From NCBI GenBank assembly GCA_023415635.1, contig JAEZJV010000040.1, positions 1-64,000 on the forward strand: a stretch of 64,000 bases of DNA. The letters are read 5' to 3'. Within the stretch, counting starts at the first letter, position 1; the number at the start of each line of letters is the position of its first letter. The stretch comes from Bacillota bacterium (GTDB lineage Bacteria; Bacillota; Clostridia; Lachnospirales; Lachnospiraceae). The notes beneath the pieces are model-generated. The model worked only from the letters and a program-made list of their open reading frames with translations. It was not told the origin of the DNA and did not search any database. This document shows positions 15,751 to 24,073 of the stretch, piece by piece. The position numbers and the translations under genes were made by a program.

Positions 15751-16197
15751 TTATTTGTCGACAGAATGATTCAACTCATATGCTTCGGAAGCCTTACAAA
15801 GCTCATATTTGCATACAGATAGAACGTTCAGTCCTGCTTCCAGATCAGATAGCTTCATGATAATAGAAGTATCCTTCCCTGCTGTTGCTAGTGTATACAT
15901 ATACTCTACACTGATCCCTGCGTCGGAGAGACATTTGAGTACTTCATGGAGCGTTCCCGGCTTCTGCGCTATCTTTACTGCCAGAACATCAGTGAGTTTT
16001 GCAGAAAAGCCTTCTTCCTTCAGTACTCTTCTGCCTTCCTCCGGATCAGATACAATCATTCTCAGTAAGCCATATTCAGTCGTATCTGCCAGGCTAAAGG
16101 AAGCAATATTGATATTATGCTCCTTTAAGCTTTCCGTTACCCGTTCCAATCTTCCTTGTGTATTTTCAATAAATACTGATAGCTGTTTAATAACCAT
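15751..16197 (-). CDS. tandem ACT-domain protein
   Basis: A 148-residue cytoplasmic protein with two ACT domains (about 1-68 and 70-140). The first begins IKQLSVFIENTQGRLERVTE, the second AVKIAQKPGTLHEVLKCLSDAGI. It is paralogous to the ACT protein at 17600-18025. These small ACT proteins usually accompany phenylacetate-CoA ligase and indolepyruvate oxidoreductase genes and probably bind aromatic or branched amino acids. It is the last gene of the module; AAGGAGGGGG precedes ATG. Confidence 0.85.
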   Translation of the reverse strand: MVIKQLSVFIENTQGRLERVTESLKEHNINIASFSLADTTEYGLLRMIVSDPEEGRRVLKEEGFSAKLTDVLAVKIAQKPGTLHEVLKCLSDAGISVEYMYTLATAGKDTSIIMKLSDLEAGLNVLSVCKYELCKASEAYELNHSVDK

Positions 16198-16246
16198 AAA
16201 TCCCCCTCCTTAAAAAATGATAGATTTATTATTCGATTATCTATGA

Positions 16247-16341
16247 ACTAGACAAGTTTTCGATTGTCTATTACCCTCTTGGCTGAAGCCTGGAGGGTTC
16301 TCTACTAGACAAGTTTTCGATTGTCTATTACCCTCTTGGCT
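16247..16341. repeat. 38-bp perfect direct repeat duplicating the paaK 3' end
   Basis: Copies are 16247-16284 and 16304-16341. The right copy holds the last 12 codons and TAG stop of the paaK gene (encoding AKRVIDNRKLV); the left copy is the same sequence outside the gene. The repeat offset is 57 bp. It looks like the scar of a tandem duplication or of a repaired break. Confidence 0.92.
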
Positions 16342-17603
16342 TTACCTTCCGATCTCTGAATCGTCTTCGGCTCAACCAGCTTCACCTTCACTGAAAGACC
16401 AAGTGCCGATTGAAGCACATGAGTAATCTTCTTGGTCAGACTTTCCAGTTCTTTGATCTCGTCAGAGAAAAATCGCTCTTCTACTTCCACTAATACCTCC
16501 AGTGTATCGAGATTATTCACACGATCTACAATTAGAAGATAATGAGGACTGGTTTCGGCAACCTCAAGCAGCGCAGCCTCCACCTGAGATGGGAATACGT
16601 TCACTCCACGTATGATAAGCATATCGTCGGAACGCCCCTTAAAGCGATCGATACGGGCTAAGGTTCTGCCGCATTCACATTTATCATAAGAAATACTGGT
16701 CAAATCCTTCGTACGGTAGCGGAACAACGGGAGGGCTTCCTTGGTAATCGTCGTGAATACCAATTCACCGATCTCTCCCTCTTTACAGGGTTGTAAGGTA
16801 TCCGGATTGATAATCTCGGGAACAAAATGATCCTCGTATACATGTAACCCCTTGTGATATTCACAGTCAGCAGCAACACCAGGACCGAGTATCTCGCTAA
16901 GGCCGTAAATATCAAAGGCCTTCAGATTAAGCTTCGCTTCAATTTCTTTCCTCATGTTCTCTGTCCAGGGCTCCGCACCGCAGATGGCAGCCTTCAATTG
17001 GATATTGCCAATCTGTCCTGCCTCCTCCAGCGTTTCAGCTATATGTAACAGATAAGAGGGCGTACAAGCGATTGCCGTGGCTCCGAAATCCTGCATCATT
17101 GTGATTAGCTTCTGTGTATTACCGGTTGACATAGGAATTACTGTGGCTCCCAGATTCTCTGCTCCGTAATGTAATCCGAGCCCTCCTGTAAACAGACCAT
17201 ATCCATAAGCCACCTGTATCTTATCGTGCGGACCAATACCTGCCATGGCAAGAACACGTGCCACACATTCCTGCCAGAGGTCGATATCCTTTCTGGTATA
17301 TCCCACCACTGTAGCTTTTCCTGTCGTACCGGAGGACGCATGGATACGTACAACCTCTGATTGCGGTACTGCAAATAGTCCAAAGGGATAATTATCTCTT
17401 AAGTCGTTTTTGGTCGTAAAGGGCAGTTTGCTCAAATCATCGATACTATTGATATCTCCTGGCTCAAGACCCATCTGCTGCATCTTCTTCCTGTAGAACT
17501 CCACGCTGTGGTAGACTCTATCCACCATCTTCCTAAGTCTTGCACTCTGAAGATTATGAATTTCTTCCCGGCTCATACATTCCTTCGTTTGATTCCAAAT
17601 CAT
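16305..17603 (-). CDS. paaK: phenylacetate-CoA ligase family protein (second copy)
   Basis: A 432-residue AMP-forming aryl-CoA ligase. It has the P-loop ASSGTTGKA (about 89-97), the adenylate motif YGLSEILGPGV, and FRYRTKDL with the C-terminal domain ending GKAKRVIDNRKLV. A zinc-like CECGRT pair is present. It activates aryl acetates or related acids with CoA and ATP, probably reversing or following the Ior reaction. Its start overlaps the preceding ACT gene by 4 nt (ATGA). It is paralogous to 20479-21786. Confidence 0.93.
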   Translation of the reverse strand: MIWNQTKECMSREEIHNLQSARLRKMVDRVYHSVEFYRKKMQQMGLEPGDINSIDDLSKLPFTTKNDLRDNYPFGLFAVPQSEVVRIHASSGTTGKATVVGYTRKDIDLWQECVARVLAMAGIGPHDKIQVAYGYGLFTGGLGLHYGAENLGATVIPMSTGNTQKLITMMQDFGATAIACTPSYLLHIAETLEEAGQIGNIQLKAAICGAEPWTENMRKEIEAKLNLKAFDIYGLSEILGPGVAADCEYHKGLHVYEDHFVPEIINPDTLQPCKEGEIGELVFTTITKEALPLFRYRTKDLTSISYDKCECGRTLARIDRFKGRSDDMLIIRGVNVFPSQVEAALLEVAETSPHYLLIVDRVNNLDTLEVLVEVEERFFSDEIKELESLTKKITHVLQSALGLSVKVKLVEPKTIQRSEGKAKRVIDNRKLV

Positions 17604-18025
17604 GATATCAGATCCTCCTGTTCTGCAACGAGATATCCCTTATCCTTTAATACGGAAGCGGTTTTTGCAAGATTATCCGTATTCAGGATCATGAGTGGAG
17701 CCTTTCCGTTACGTAATACGATCGAATAAATATAATTGATGCCTATCCCGGCATCTGCAATCACGTGGAGCATGCCATCCAGAACACCCGGTTGATCTTC
17801 AAGCTCGACAGCAACCGCCTCTGAAACCTTTACGGCAAATCCCTTGTCATTCAGAACCTCTTTCGCCTTCTCCGGCTGATCGACAACAAGTCTGAGAATT
17901 GCAAATTCCGGTGTATCTACTGATGCAATCGCTCTTAAGTTAATCCGGTTATCCTTCAGCACAGCTGTGACTCCTGCCAGACTGCCTATCTCATTCTGCA
18001 CAAATACAGATAACTGCTTAATCAT
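17600..18025 (-). CDS. tandem ACT-domain protein
   Basis: A 141-residue protein with two ACT domains (about 1-66 and 68-135), beginning MIKQLSVFVQNEIGSLAGVT. It is closely similar in layout to the ACT protein at 15751-16197. It follows iorB by 47 bp and overlaps the start of paaK by 4 nt, so it belongs to the same operon. A ligand-binding, possibly allosteric, role toward Ior or the CoA ligases is inferred from context. Confidence 0.87.
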   Translation of the reverse strand: MIKQLSVFVQNEIGSLAGVTAVLKDNRINLRAIASVDTPEFAILRLVVDQPEKAKEVLNDKGFAVKVSEAVAVELEDQPGVLDGMLHVIADAGIGINYIYSIVLRNGKAPLMILNTDNLAKTASVLKDKGYLVAEQEDLIS

Positions 18026-18072
18026 GCCAAAACCCCCCTAAATCAAAATAATTTGAATCATTACTGTTATTG

Positions 18073-18642
18073 CTAGAGATTATATCCTATTTCAAAAGCC
18101 TTTTTATTGACTTCTACTGTTTTTGCCGGGACTGTATCTTCAATCACCTTGAGCCATTCCTCCTTGGAGAAGTTCATATGCTGGGCGGCTACACCGAGTA
18201 CAATGATATTAAATACCTTGCTGTTACCAAGCTTTTTCGCTTCCTCCATTGCATTCACCCTGAATACGCGATGATGCTTACCAAGATCCTCCAGGATATT
18301 CTCCGGATATCTGGCAGCACCGATCACCACTGGCATGGGATCAATACGATAATCATTTACTACTACTGCACCGCCCTCCTTCAAGAAATGTGCATATCGA
18401 AGGGCCTCCAATCTCTCAAAAGCAATCAGAACATCTGCCTGCCCCTCTTCCACAATAGGTTCATTTACCTTATCACCGTAGCGTACAAAGGTAACTACGC
18501 TGCCCCCTCGCTGTGCCATTCCGTGCACCTCGGAAAGCTTTACATCATAGCCTGCCTGTATTGTCAAAGCACCTAAAATTCGGCTGGTAAGCAGGGTACC
18601 CTGCCCTCCTACACCGACTATCATAATATTCTTTGTCTCCAT
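18073..18642 (-). CDS. iorB: indolepyruvate ferredoxin oxidoreductase, beta subunit
   Basis: A 189-residue gamma-type subunit of the 2-oxoacid:ferredoxin oxidoreductase superfamily. It has the start IMIVGVGGQGTLLTSRILG and the EVHGMAQRGGSV block typical of IorB. With IorA it oxidatively decarboxylates aryl pyruvates from Trp, Phe or Tyr to aryl-acetyl-CoA, reducing ferredoxin. The ATG at 18642 is chosen because upstream in-frame codons overlap iorA; AGGAGAACAGCT precedes it. It starts 11 bp after the iorA stop. Confidence 0.94.
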   Translation of the reverse strand: METKNIMIVGVGGQGTLLTSRILGALTIQAGYDVKLSEVHGMAQRGGSVVTFVRYGDKVNEPIVEEGQADVLIAFERLEALRYAHFLKEGGAVVVNDYRIDPMPVVIGAARYPENILEDLGKHHRVFRVNAMEEAKKLGNSKVFNIIVLGVAAQHMNFSKEEWLKVIEDTVPAKTVEVNKKAFEIGYNL

Positions 18643-18653
18643 AGCTGTTCTCC

Positions 18654-20396
18654 TTATCTTAACTGCACTGGCTTGATTGCACCGAATCGACAGGCTGTTT
18701 CGCATAATCCGCAGCCATTGCACATTGTATCATTAATAGCAATCGTTCCGTTTTCCCTCTTGGTAATCGCAGGACATCCCGGCTTCATACACATACCGCA
18801 CTTCTTACAAACCTCAGAATCAATTGCAAATTGCTTCTTAACCGGTGCCTTACTTAACAGTATACAAGGAGCTTTCGTAATGATCACGGCAACTTCGTCC
18901 ATCGCAGTTGCTTCCCTTACAGCTTTCTCCAGCTTCTCCACATCAAAGGCATTGATTTCATATATATGATTAACCCCAACCGCCTTACAAAGCGCTGCCA
19001 GGTCTACTGCATAGGTAGCTTCTCCCATTAAGGTCCTTCCCGTAGCAGCATGATCCTGATGTCCTGTCATACCGGTAGTGGAGTTGTCAAGGATCATTAC
19101 TGTTCCGGTCCCCTTATTATATACCATGTTGATCAGGGAATTAATACCGGTATGCATAAAGGTGGAATCACCGATCACTGCTACCCAGTTTTTAATATAA
19201 TCCTTCCCCTTTGCTTTCTCCATACCGTGTAAAGAGGAGATACTGGCACCCATACATACCGTCGTATCCACCACGCTTAAGGGTGCTACGGCCCCCAGTG
19301 TATAACAGCCAATGTCACCGGCTCCATGTATCTTCAGTTTGTTTAATACAGAATATACACTTCTATGCGGACATCCCGGGCAAAGGATCGGAGGGCGATT
19401 TGGAACCTGTGCAGCATGTACAAGGTTAAGCTTTTCCCCATTGATTGCTTTTCGAAGCAGATTTGCGGAATATTCCCCCTGAATGGTAAGTATCTCCTTT
19501 CCTTCTGCTTTAATGCCCCAGGATTTTACCTGTTCTTCAATAATCGGATCTAATTCTTCAATAATATATAACCTGTCTACCTTACCGGCAAATTCTTCGA
19601 TCAGCCTTCTCGGCAGAGGATTGACGATTCCCAGCTTCAACACGGATGCTTTGGGGAAGGCTTCCTTCACATACTGATAAGGAATACCCGAGGTGATAAA
19701 GCCTATCGCTAAATCCTGATACTCCACCTTATTGATCGGGAAGCTGCTGCTGTCCTTTTCAAGGGCAGCTTCTCTACTCTCTACCACAAGATGACGCCCC
19801 TTTGCATTACCGGGCATCATAACATTTTTAGCAATATCCCTCACATAGGGCTTATCATCCTTTTCAATACGCTCCTCTAGCTCTACCATTCCCTGTGAAT
19901 GAGAAAGTCTTGTTGTTGACCTTACAATGACCGGTGTGTCGTATTTTTCACTTAAGTCAAAGGCAAATTTGACAAAATCCTTGGCTTCCTGACTATCAGA
20001 AGGTTCAAGTACCGGAACCTTCGCTGCTCGTGCAATCGCTCTGGTATCCTGCTCGTTCTGGGAACTGTAAAGCCCCGGATCATCTGCTACGATAGTCACC
20101 AGCCCTCCTGTAACACCGATATAGGATACGGTAAACAAGGGGTCGGCAGCGACATTTAAGCCCACATGCTTCATCGATGCCAACGCTCTGACTCCGCTGA
20201 TGGAAGCTCCGATTGCAACCTCCATTGCCACCTTTTCATTCGGTGACCACTCAGAATATATCTCATTATATTTTACAATATTCTCACTGATTTCTGTACT
20301 GGGCGTACCCGGATATGCAGCCGAAACCTTACATCCTGCCTCATATGCACCTCTCGCAAAGGCTTCGTTACCAAGCATAATTACTTTATCTGACAC
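18654..20396 (-). CDS. iorA: indolepyruvate ferredoxin oxidoreductase, alpha subunit
   Basis: A 580-residue TPP-dependent subunit. N-terminal pyrimidine-binding part with AAYPGTPSTEI, a central TPP part with the CPGCPHRS cluster and GDSTFMHTGI, and a C-terminal ferredoxin domain with two CxxCxxC...C sets (about 540-575) for two [4Fe-4S] clusters. The start is taken as GTG at 20396 because AGGAG lies 9 nt before it. It feeds electrons to ferredoxin in amino-acid fermentation. It sits between two CoA ligase genes. Confidence 0.94.
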   Translation of the reverse strand: MSDKVIMLGNEAFARGAYEAGCKVSAAYPGTPSTEISENIVKYNEIYSEWSPNEKVAMEVAIGASISGVRALASMKHVGLNVAADPLFTVSYIGVTGGLVTIVADDPGLYSSQNEQDTRAIARAAKVPVLEPSDSQEAKDFVKFAFDLSEKYDTPVIVRSTTRLSHSQGMVELEERIEKDDKPYVRDIAKNVMMPGNAKGRHLVVESREAALEKDSSSFPINKVEYQDLAIGFITSGIPYQYVKEAFPKASVLKLGIVNPLPRRLIEEFAGKVDRLYIIEELDPIIEEQVKSWGIKAEGKEILTIQGEYSANLLRKAINGEKLNLVHAAQVPNRPPILCPGCPHRSVYSVLNKLKIHGAGDIGCYTLGAVAPLSVVDTTVCMGASISSLHGMEKAKGKDYIKNWVAVIGDSTFMHTGINSLINMVYNKGTGTVMILDNSTTGMTGHQDHAATGRTLMGEATYAVDLAALCKAVGVNHIYEINAFDVEKLEKAVREATAMDEVAVIITKAPCILLSKAPVKKQFAIDSEVCKKCGMCMKPGCPAITKRENGTIAINDTMCNGCGLCETACRFGAIKPVQLR

Positions 20397-20478
20397 TATG
20401 TAAATCTCCTTTCGTATATAGCAAATCACATTATCTAGATTTAATCCTATCATATCTGTATATGATTGAAAAGTGATT

Positions 20479-21786
20479 TTATAGATCCTTACGTAGATCC
20501 GTCACTCTCTTAGCTTTCCCTTCAAACCGCTGCAGGCTTCTGGGTGCTACCAGTTTGATGGTTGCATCCAGTCCAAGTACAACTCGCAAATTAGATTTTA
20601 TCCTGTGCTCCAGCTCTCCGAGCTTTGCATAAGAATCAAGCAGAGATTCATCTGCAAGCTCCACCTTTATTTCTATGCAATCAAGGAAATTCTTGCGATC
20701 AACAACAATTTCATAATGGGCACCGATTTCCGGAACCTTCAATAATACTTCCTCAATCTGGCTCGGGAATACATTCACACCTCGGATAATCAGCATATCA
20801 TCGGAGCGCCCGGACAGATTTTCCATACGAACCGTAGTTCTTCCGCATTTACAGGGCTCATACATCAGACGGGAAATATCCTTGGTACGATAGCGAAGCA
20901 GCGGCAGGGCTTCCTTTGTGATACAGCTGATTACAAGTTCTCCTTTGGAACCGGGAGGAAGAACTTCTTCCGTCTCCGGATCGATAATCTCAGGTATAAA
21001 ATGATCTTCATTGATATGCATTCCGCAAAGCTCCAGACATTCACCGGACACACCGGGACCAATCAGCTCACTCATTCCATAATTCTGAGTGACCTTCATT
21101 TCTCTTCCCCAAAGCTTATACATCTCTTCTCTCATAGGTTCGGTCATACCTTCTCCGCCGAAGAGTCCGATCCTTACTTTAAGATCCTTAACCGGATCCA
21201 AGCCCATCTGTCTCACTACCTCACCGATATGCAGTGCATAGGAGGGAGTTGCAACCAGCAGCGTAGTCTCAAAATCCTTCATATACATAATCTGCTTCTG
21301 CGTATTTCCCGATGAGGTCGGACATACCGTTGCACCGATATTTTCAAGACCATAGTGAAGTCCCAGCGCACCGGTGAACATACCGTATCCAAAGCAGATC
21401 TGAGCTACATCCTCCTCCGTCGCACCACCCATAGCAGCAATTCTTGATACACATTCTGTCCAGGTTTTAAGATCCCCTTTCGTATAGCCAACTACTGTAG
21501 GCTTTCCTGTGGTCCCAGAAGAGGCATGTACTCGAACGAGCTCCTTTTTAGGAACAGTGAATAGGCCAAAGGGATAATTATCTCTTAAATCCTTTTTATT
21601 TGTAAAGGGTAATCGGCGCAAATCGTCCAGACTCTTGATATCCTCCGGTTTTATTCCTGCCTCATCCATCTTTTCTTTGTAAGCCGGTACCTTTTCATAA
21701 ACCCGTTTTACGGTTTCCTGTAATCTCTTTAACTGAAGTTGCTCGATTTCCGTTCTTGGAAGTGACTCTTCCTTCGCCCAAATCAT
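20479..21786 (-). CDS. paaK: phenylacetate-CoA ligase family protein (first copy)
   Basis: A 435-residue AMP-dependent ligase. ASSGTTGKP is the P-loop, YGMSELIGPGV the adenylate motif, and the C-terminal end is GKAKRVTDLRKDL. The ATG at 21786 follows AAGGAGG by 7 nt, excluding 25 in-frame upstream codons. It is a paralogue of 16305-17603, and the two bracket iorAB, a known pattern in amino-acid-fermenting Clostridia. Whether the two copies use different acids cannot be told. Confidence 0.93.
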   Translation of the reverse strand: MIWAKEESLPRTEIEQLQLKRLQETVKRVYEKVPAYKEKMDEAGIKPEDIKSLDDLRRLPFTNKKDLRDNYPFGLFTVPKKELVRVHASSGTTGKPTVVGYTKGDLKTWTECVSRIAAMGGATEEDVAQICFGYGMFTGALGLHYGLENIGATVCPTSSGNTQKQIMYMKDFETTLLVATPSYALHIGEVVRQMGLDPVKDLKVRIGLFGGEGMTEPMREEMYKLWGREMKVTQNYGMSELIGPGVSGECLELCGMHINEDHFIPEIIDPETEEVLPPGSKGELVISCITKEALPLLRYRTKDISRLMYEPCKCGRTTVRMENLSGRSDDMLIIRGVNVFPSQIEEVLLKVPEIGAHYEIVVDRKNFLDCIEIKVELADESLLDSYAKLGELEHRIKSNLRVVLGLDATIKLVAPRSLQRFEGKAKRVTDLRKDL

Positions 21787-22032
21787 GTTAAATCCTCCTT
21801 TAGCAAGTATATATTTATCATAGTGTATACCAGGAGGCTCTTCCCCCCCATATATTAACATATTATCCTATATCAATTGGAGGCTTTCCTCCATTAATCA
21901 GCAAACAAATAATTGCAGCGAATACCCCATAACTGCTAATAAGAAGCAAACTCAAAGGTCTTTAAGCCCTATGAGCCAGCTTCTATTATAGCAAAAACAT
22001 ACATTATATAATTCGTTAAGGTTAACGCCAAT

Positions 22033-23559
22033 CTATTCCTCTATGGATTTCTTTGCATGTACTGTTACAACTTCTTCATAGCAGGAGAACACCTCAGAAA
22101 CCTTAGCCCTATCAAGTTTTGGTGTAATCAGACTTACTAAAGGAACTACGATCAGACCCGCAACCATTGCGATAGCACCTGCATTGATTGGTGAAGCAAT
22201 ATACTTCAGATATAGATTAGAAATCGTAATTCCTACTCCCGTAGCAAAACAAGCCCAAACAGCAGGTCTGGTAACACCCTTCCAATAAAGACCGTATAAG
22301 AATGGTGCCAGGAAGGAGCCTGCAAGTGCACCCCAACTGATACCCATCAGCTGTGCGATAAAGGTCGGCGGTTTAATTGCTATCAATACAGAAAGAGCAA
22401 TAAAGGCCACAATCAGAATTCTCATAGCTAGTATCTGCTTTTTTTCACTCATCTTCTTTATAAGATTTCCCTTGATGAAGTCCAGAGTCAGTGTAGAGCT
22501 GGAGGTCATGACCAGGGATGCAAGTGTTGACATGGAAGCAGATAATACCAATACAATGACTATCCCAATCAGTACATCTGAGAGGGAAGACAGCATGTGA
22601 GGAACAATCGCATCATAAGCAATGCTTCCGTCAGCTTTATATATCGCAGCGCTGTCATATAATCTGCCAAAGCCTCCGAGGAAGTAGCAGCCTCCGGATA
22701 TCACAACCGCAAAGACTGTAGAAATAATGGTTCCGGAGCGGATTGCTTTTTCATTTTTAATTGTGTAAAATTTATGTACCATCTGCGGGAGACCCCAGGT
22801 TCCGAGGGAAGTAAGGATGATTACTCCGAATAAGTTAAGTGGATCGGGACCAAAGAAGGAGGTAAATGCTCCGGACTGTCCCAGGGTTACAGCATTATCG
22901 CTTTCAAACTGTGCCAGCGTCTTGATTGCCTCCATAAAGCCGCCATTATTGCTGAGTATAGTAGCAATGACAGCTACAATACCGCCCAGCATGATAATTC
23001 CTTGAATGAAATCATTGATTGCAGTAGCCATATAACCGCCAAGGATGACATAGACTCCGGTTAAGACCGCCATAGCAAGCACGCAATAGATATAAGGTAT
23101 ATCAAAAGCCATTCCGAATAATCTGGAAAGACCGTTATAGACGGATGCGGTATAGGGAATCAGAAAGATAAAAGCTATCGCAGAGGCAACAAGTCTTAAC
23201 GCTTTACTGTTATATCTGCTGCCGAAGAAATCCGGCATAGTAGTCGATTTCAAATGATGTGTCATAACACGAGTTCTTCTTCCTAAGATCACCCAGGCTA
23301 GCGCACTTCCCAAAAAAGCATTGCCGATACCGATCCAGGTCGCTGAAATTCCGTATTTCCAACCGAATTGACCTGCGTAGCCGACAAATACAACTGCAGA
23401 AAAATATGTAGTTCCATATGCAAATGCAGTAAGCCAGGGTCCGACTGCTCTCCCCCCGAGTACAAAATCACCTACACTGGTGGTATGCTTTCTTGCGTAT
23501 AAGCCTACCAAAATCATAATTGTGAAAAATATAACCAAAAACAAGCTTTTTACTACCAT
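22033..23559 (-). CDS. sodium:solute symporter (SSS family)
   Basis: A 508-residue integral membrane protein with about 13 hydrophobic segments and the SSS-type start (VGLYARKHTTSVGDFVLGGRAVGPW). It probably couples Na+ entry to uptake of an organic solute such as an amino acid or carboxylate. It is 246 bp upstream of the paaK/ior module on the same strand, so import of an aromatic acid or amino acid for that pathway is plausible but not shown. Confidence 0.88.
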   Translation of the reverse strand: MVVKSLFLVIFFTIMILVGLYARKHTTSVGDFVLGGRAVGPWLTAFAYGTTYFSAVVFVGYAGQFGWKYGISATWIGIGNAFLGSALAWVILGRRTRVMTHHLKSTTMPDFFGSRYNSKALRLVASAIAFIFLIPYTASVYNGLSRLFGMAFDIPYIYCVLAMAVLTGVYVILGGYMATAINDFIQGIIMLGGIVAVIATILSNNGGFMEAIKTLAQFESDNAVTLGQSGAFTSFFGPDPLNLFGVIILTSLGTWGLPQMVHKFYTIKNEKAIRSGTIISTVFAVVISGGCYFLGGFGRLYDSAAIYKADGSIAYDAIVPHMLSSLSDVLIGIVIVLVLSASMSTLASLVMTSSSTLTLDFIKGNLIKKMSEKKQILAMRILIVAFIALSVLIAIKPPTFIAQLMGISWGALAGSFLAPFLYGLYWKGVTRPAVWACFATGVGITISNLYLKYIASPINAGAIAMVAGLIVVPLVSLITPKLDRAKVSEVFSCYEEVVTVHAKKSIEE

Positions 23560-23721
23560 CCCCGTTAATCCCTCTCTTTTCTTTGTTTCTTCAACGCTTC
23601 AACGCTTTAAAGCAATGATAACAAAGAAAGGGAATTCTGTCAAGCTATAATTCGTCAATTTCCAGCCGATTACATTACACCGGAACCAAAAAACCTACGC
23701 ATTTATCATAATACCATTGCC

Positions 23722-23779
23722 AAAAAAACCCCTCCAAGCTATGGCTGTCAAAGAGAACAAAACCAAAGTTCAGAGGGGC
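23722..23779 (-). terminator. terminator of the aspS/DUF1294 transcript
   Basis: On the minus strand, AGCCCCTC (near 23773-23780) pairs with GAGGGG (near 23729-23734) across a long loop, followed by a run of seven T (A at 23722-23728). It lies just after the DUF1294 stop. Confidence 0.75.
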
Positions 23780-23786
23780 TTATTAT

Positions 23787-24071
23787 TTATAACAGACGCA
23801 GAATCAACCCTGCAGCTGTTAAGTTTAAGATGATTGCGATTGGAACCAGCAGGATAAACTTCATATGCTTCGTCTTATGATGAAAAAGAAGCATACCGGC
23901 AATAGAACCGACCCCTCCGCCTAAAAAAGCGACTAGCAAAAGCTTTTGCTCCGATATGCGCCAGCTTCTGTTCCTTGCTCGTTGCTTATCCGCACCCATT
24001 AGTATAAATCCAAGCAGATTGGCTACCAAAAGCCATATTAGTACGATATATATACTATAATTAGGCTCCAT
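23787..24071 (-). CDS. DUF1294 small membrane protein
   Basis: A 94-residue protein with three to four hydrophobic segments and the family core MGADKQRARNRSWRISEQKLLL followed by GGGVGSIAGMLLFHHKTKH. The function of the family is not established. It follows aspS with 2 bp between stop and start, so it shares its transcript. Confidence 0.88.
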   Translation of the reverse strand: MEPNYSIYIVLIWLLVANLLGFILMGADKQRARNRSWRISEQKLLLVAFLGGGVGSIAGMLLFHHKTKHMKFILLVPIAIILNLTAAGLILRLL

Positions 24072-24073
24072 AA

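Noticed and set aside
21878..21893. Short GGAGG/CCTCC hairpin after the SSS gene
   Set aside because: Only six base pairs and no T-run; not supported as a terminator.
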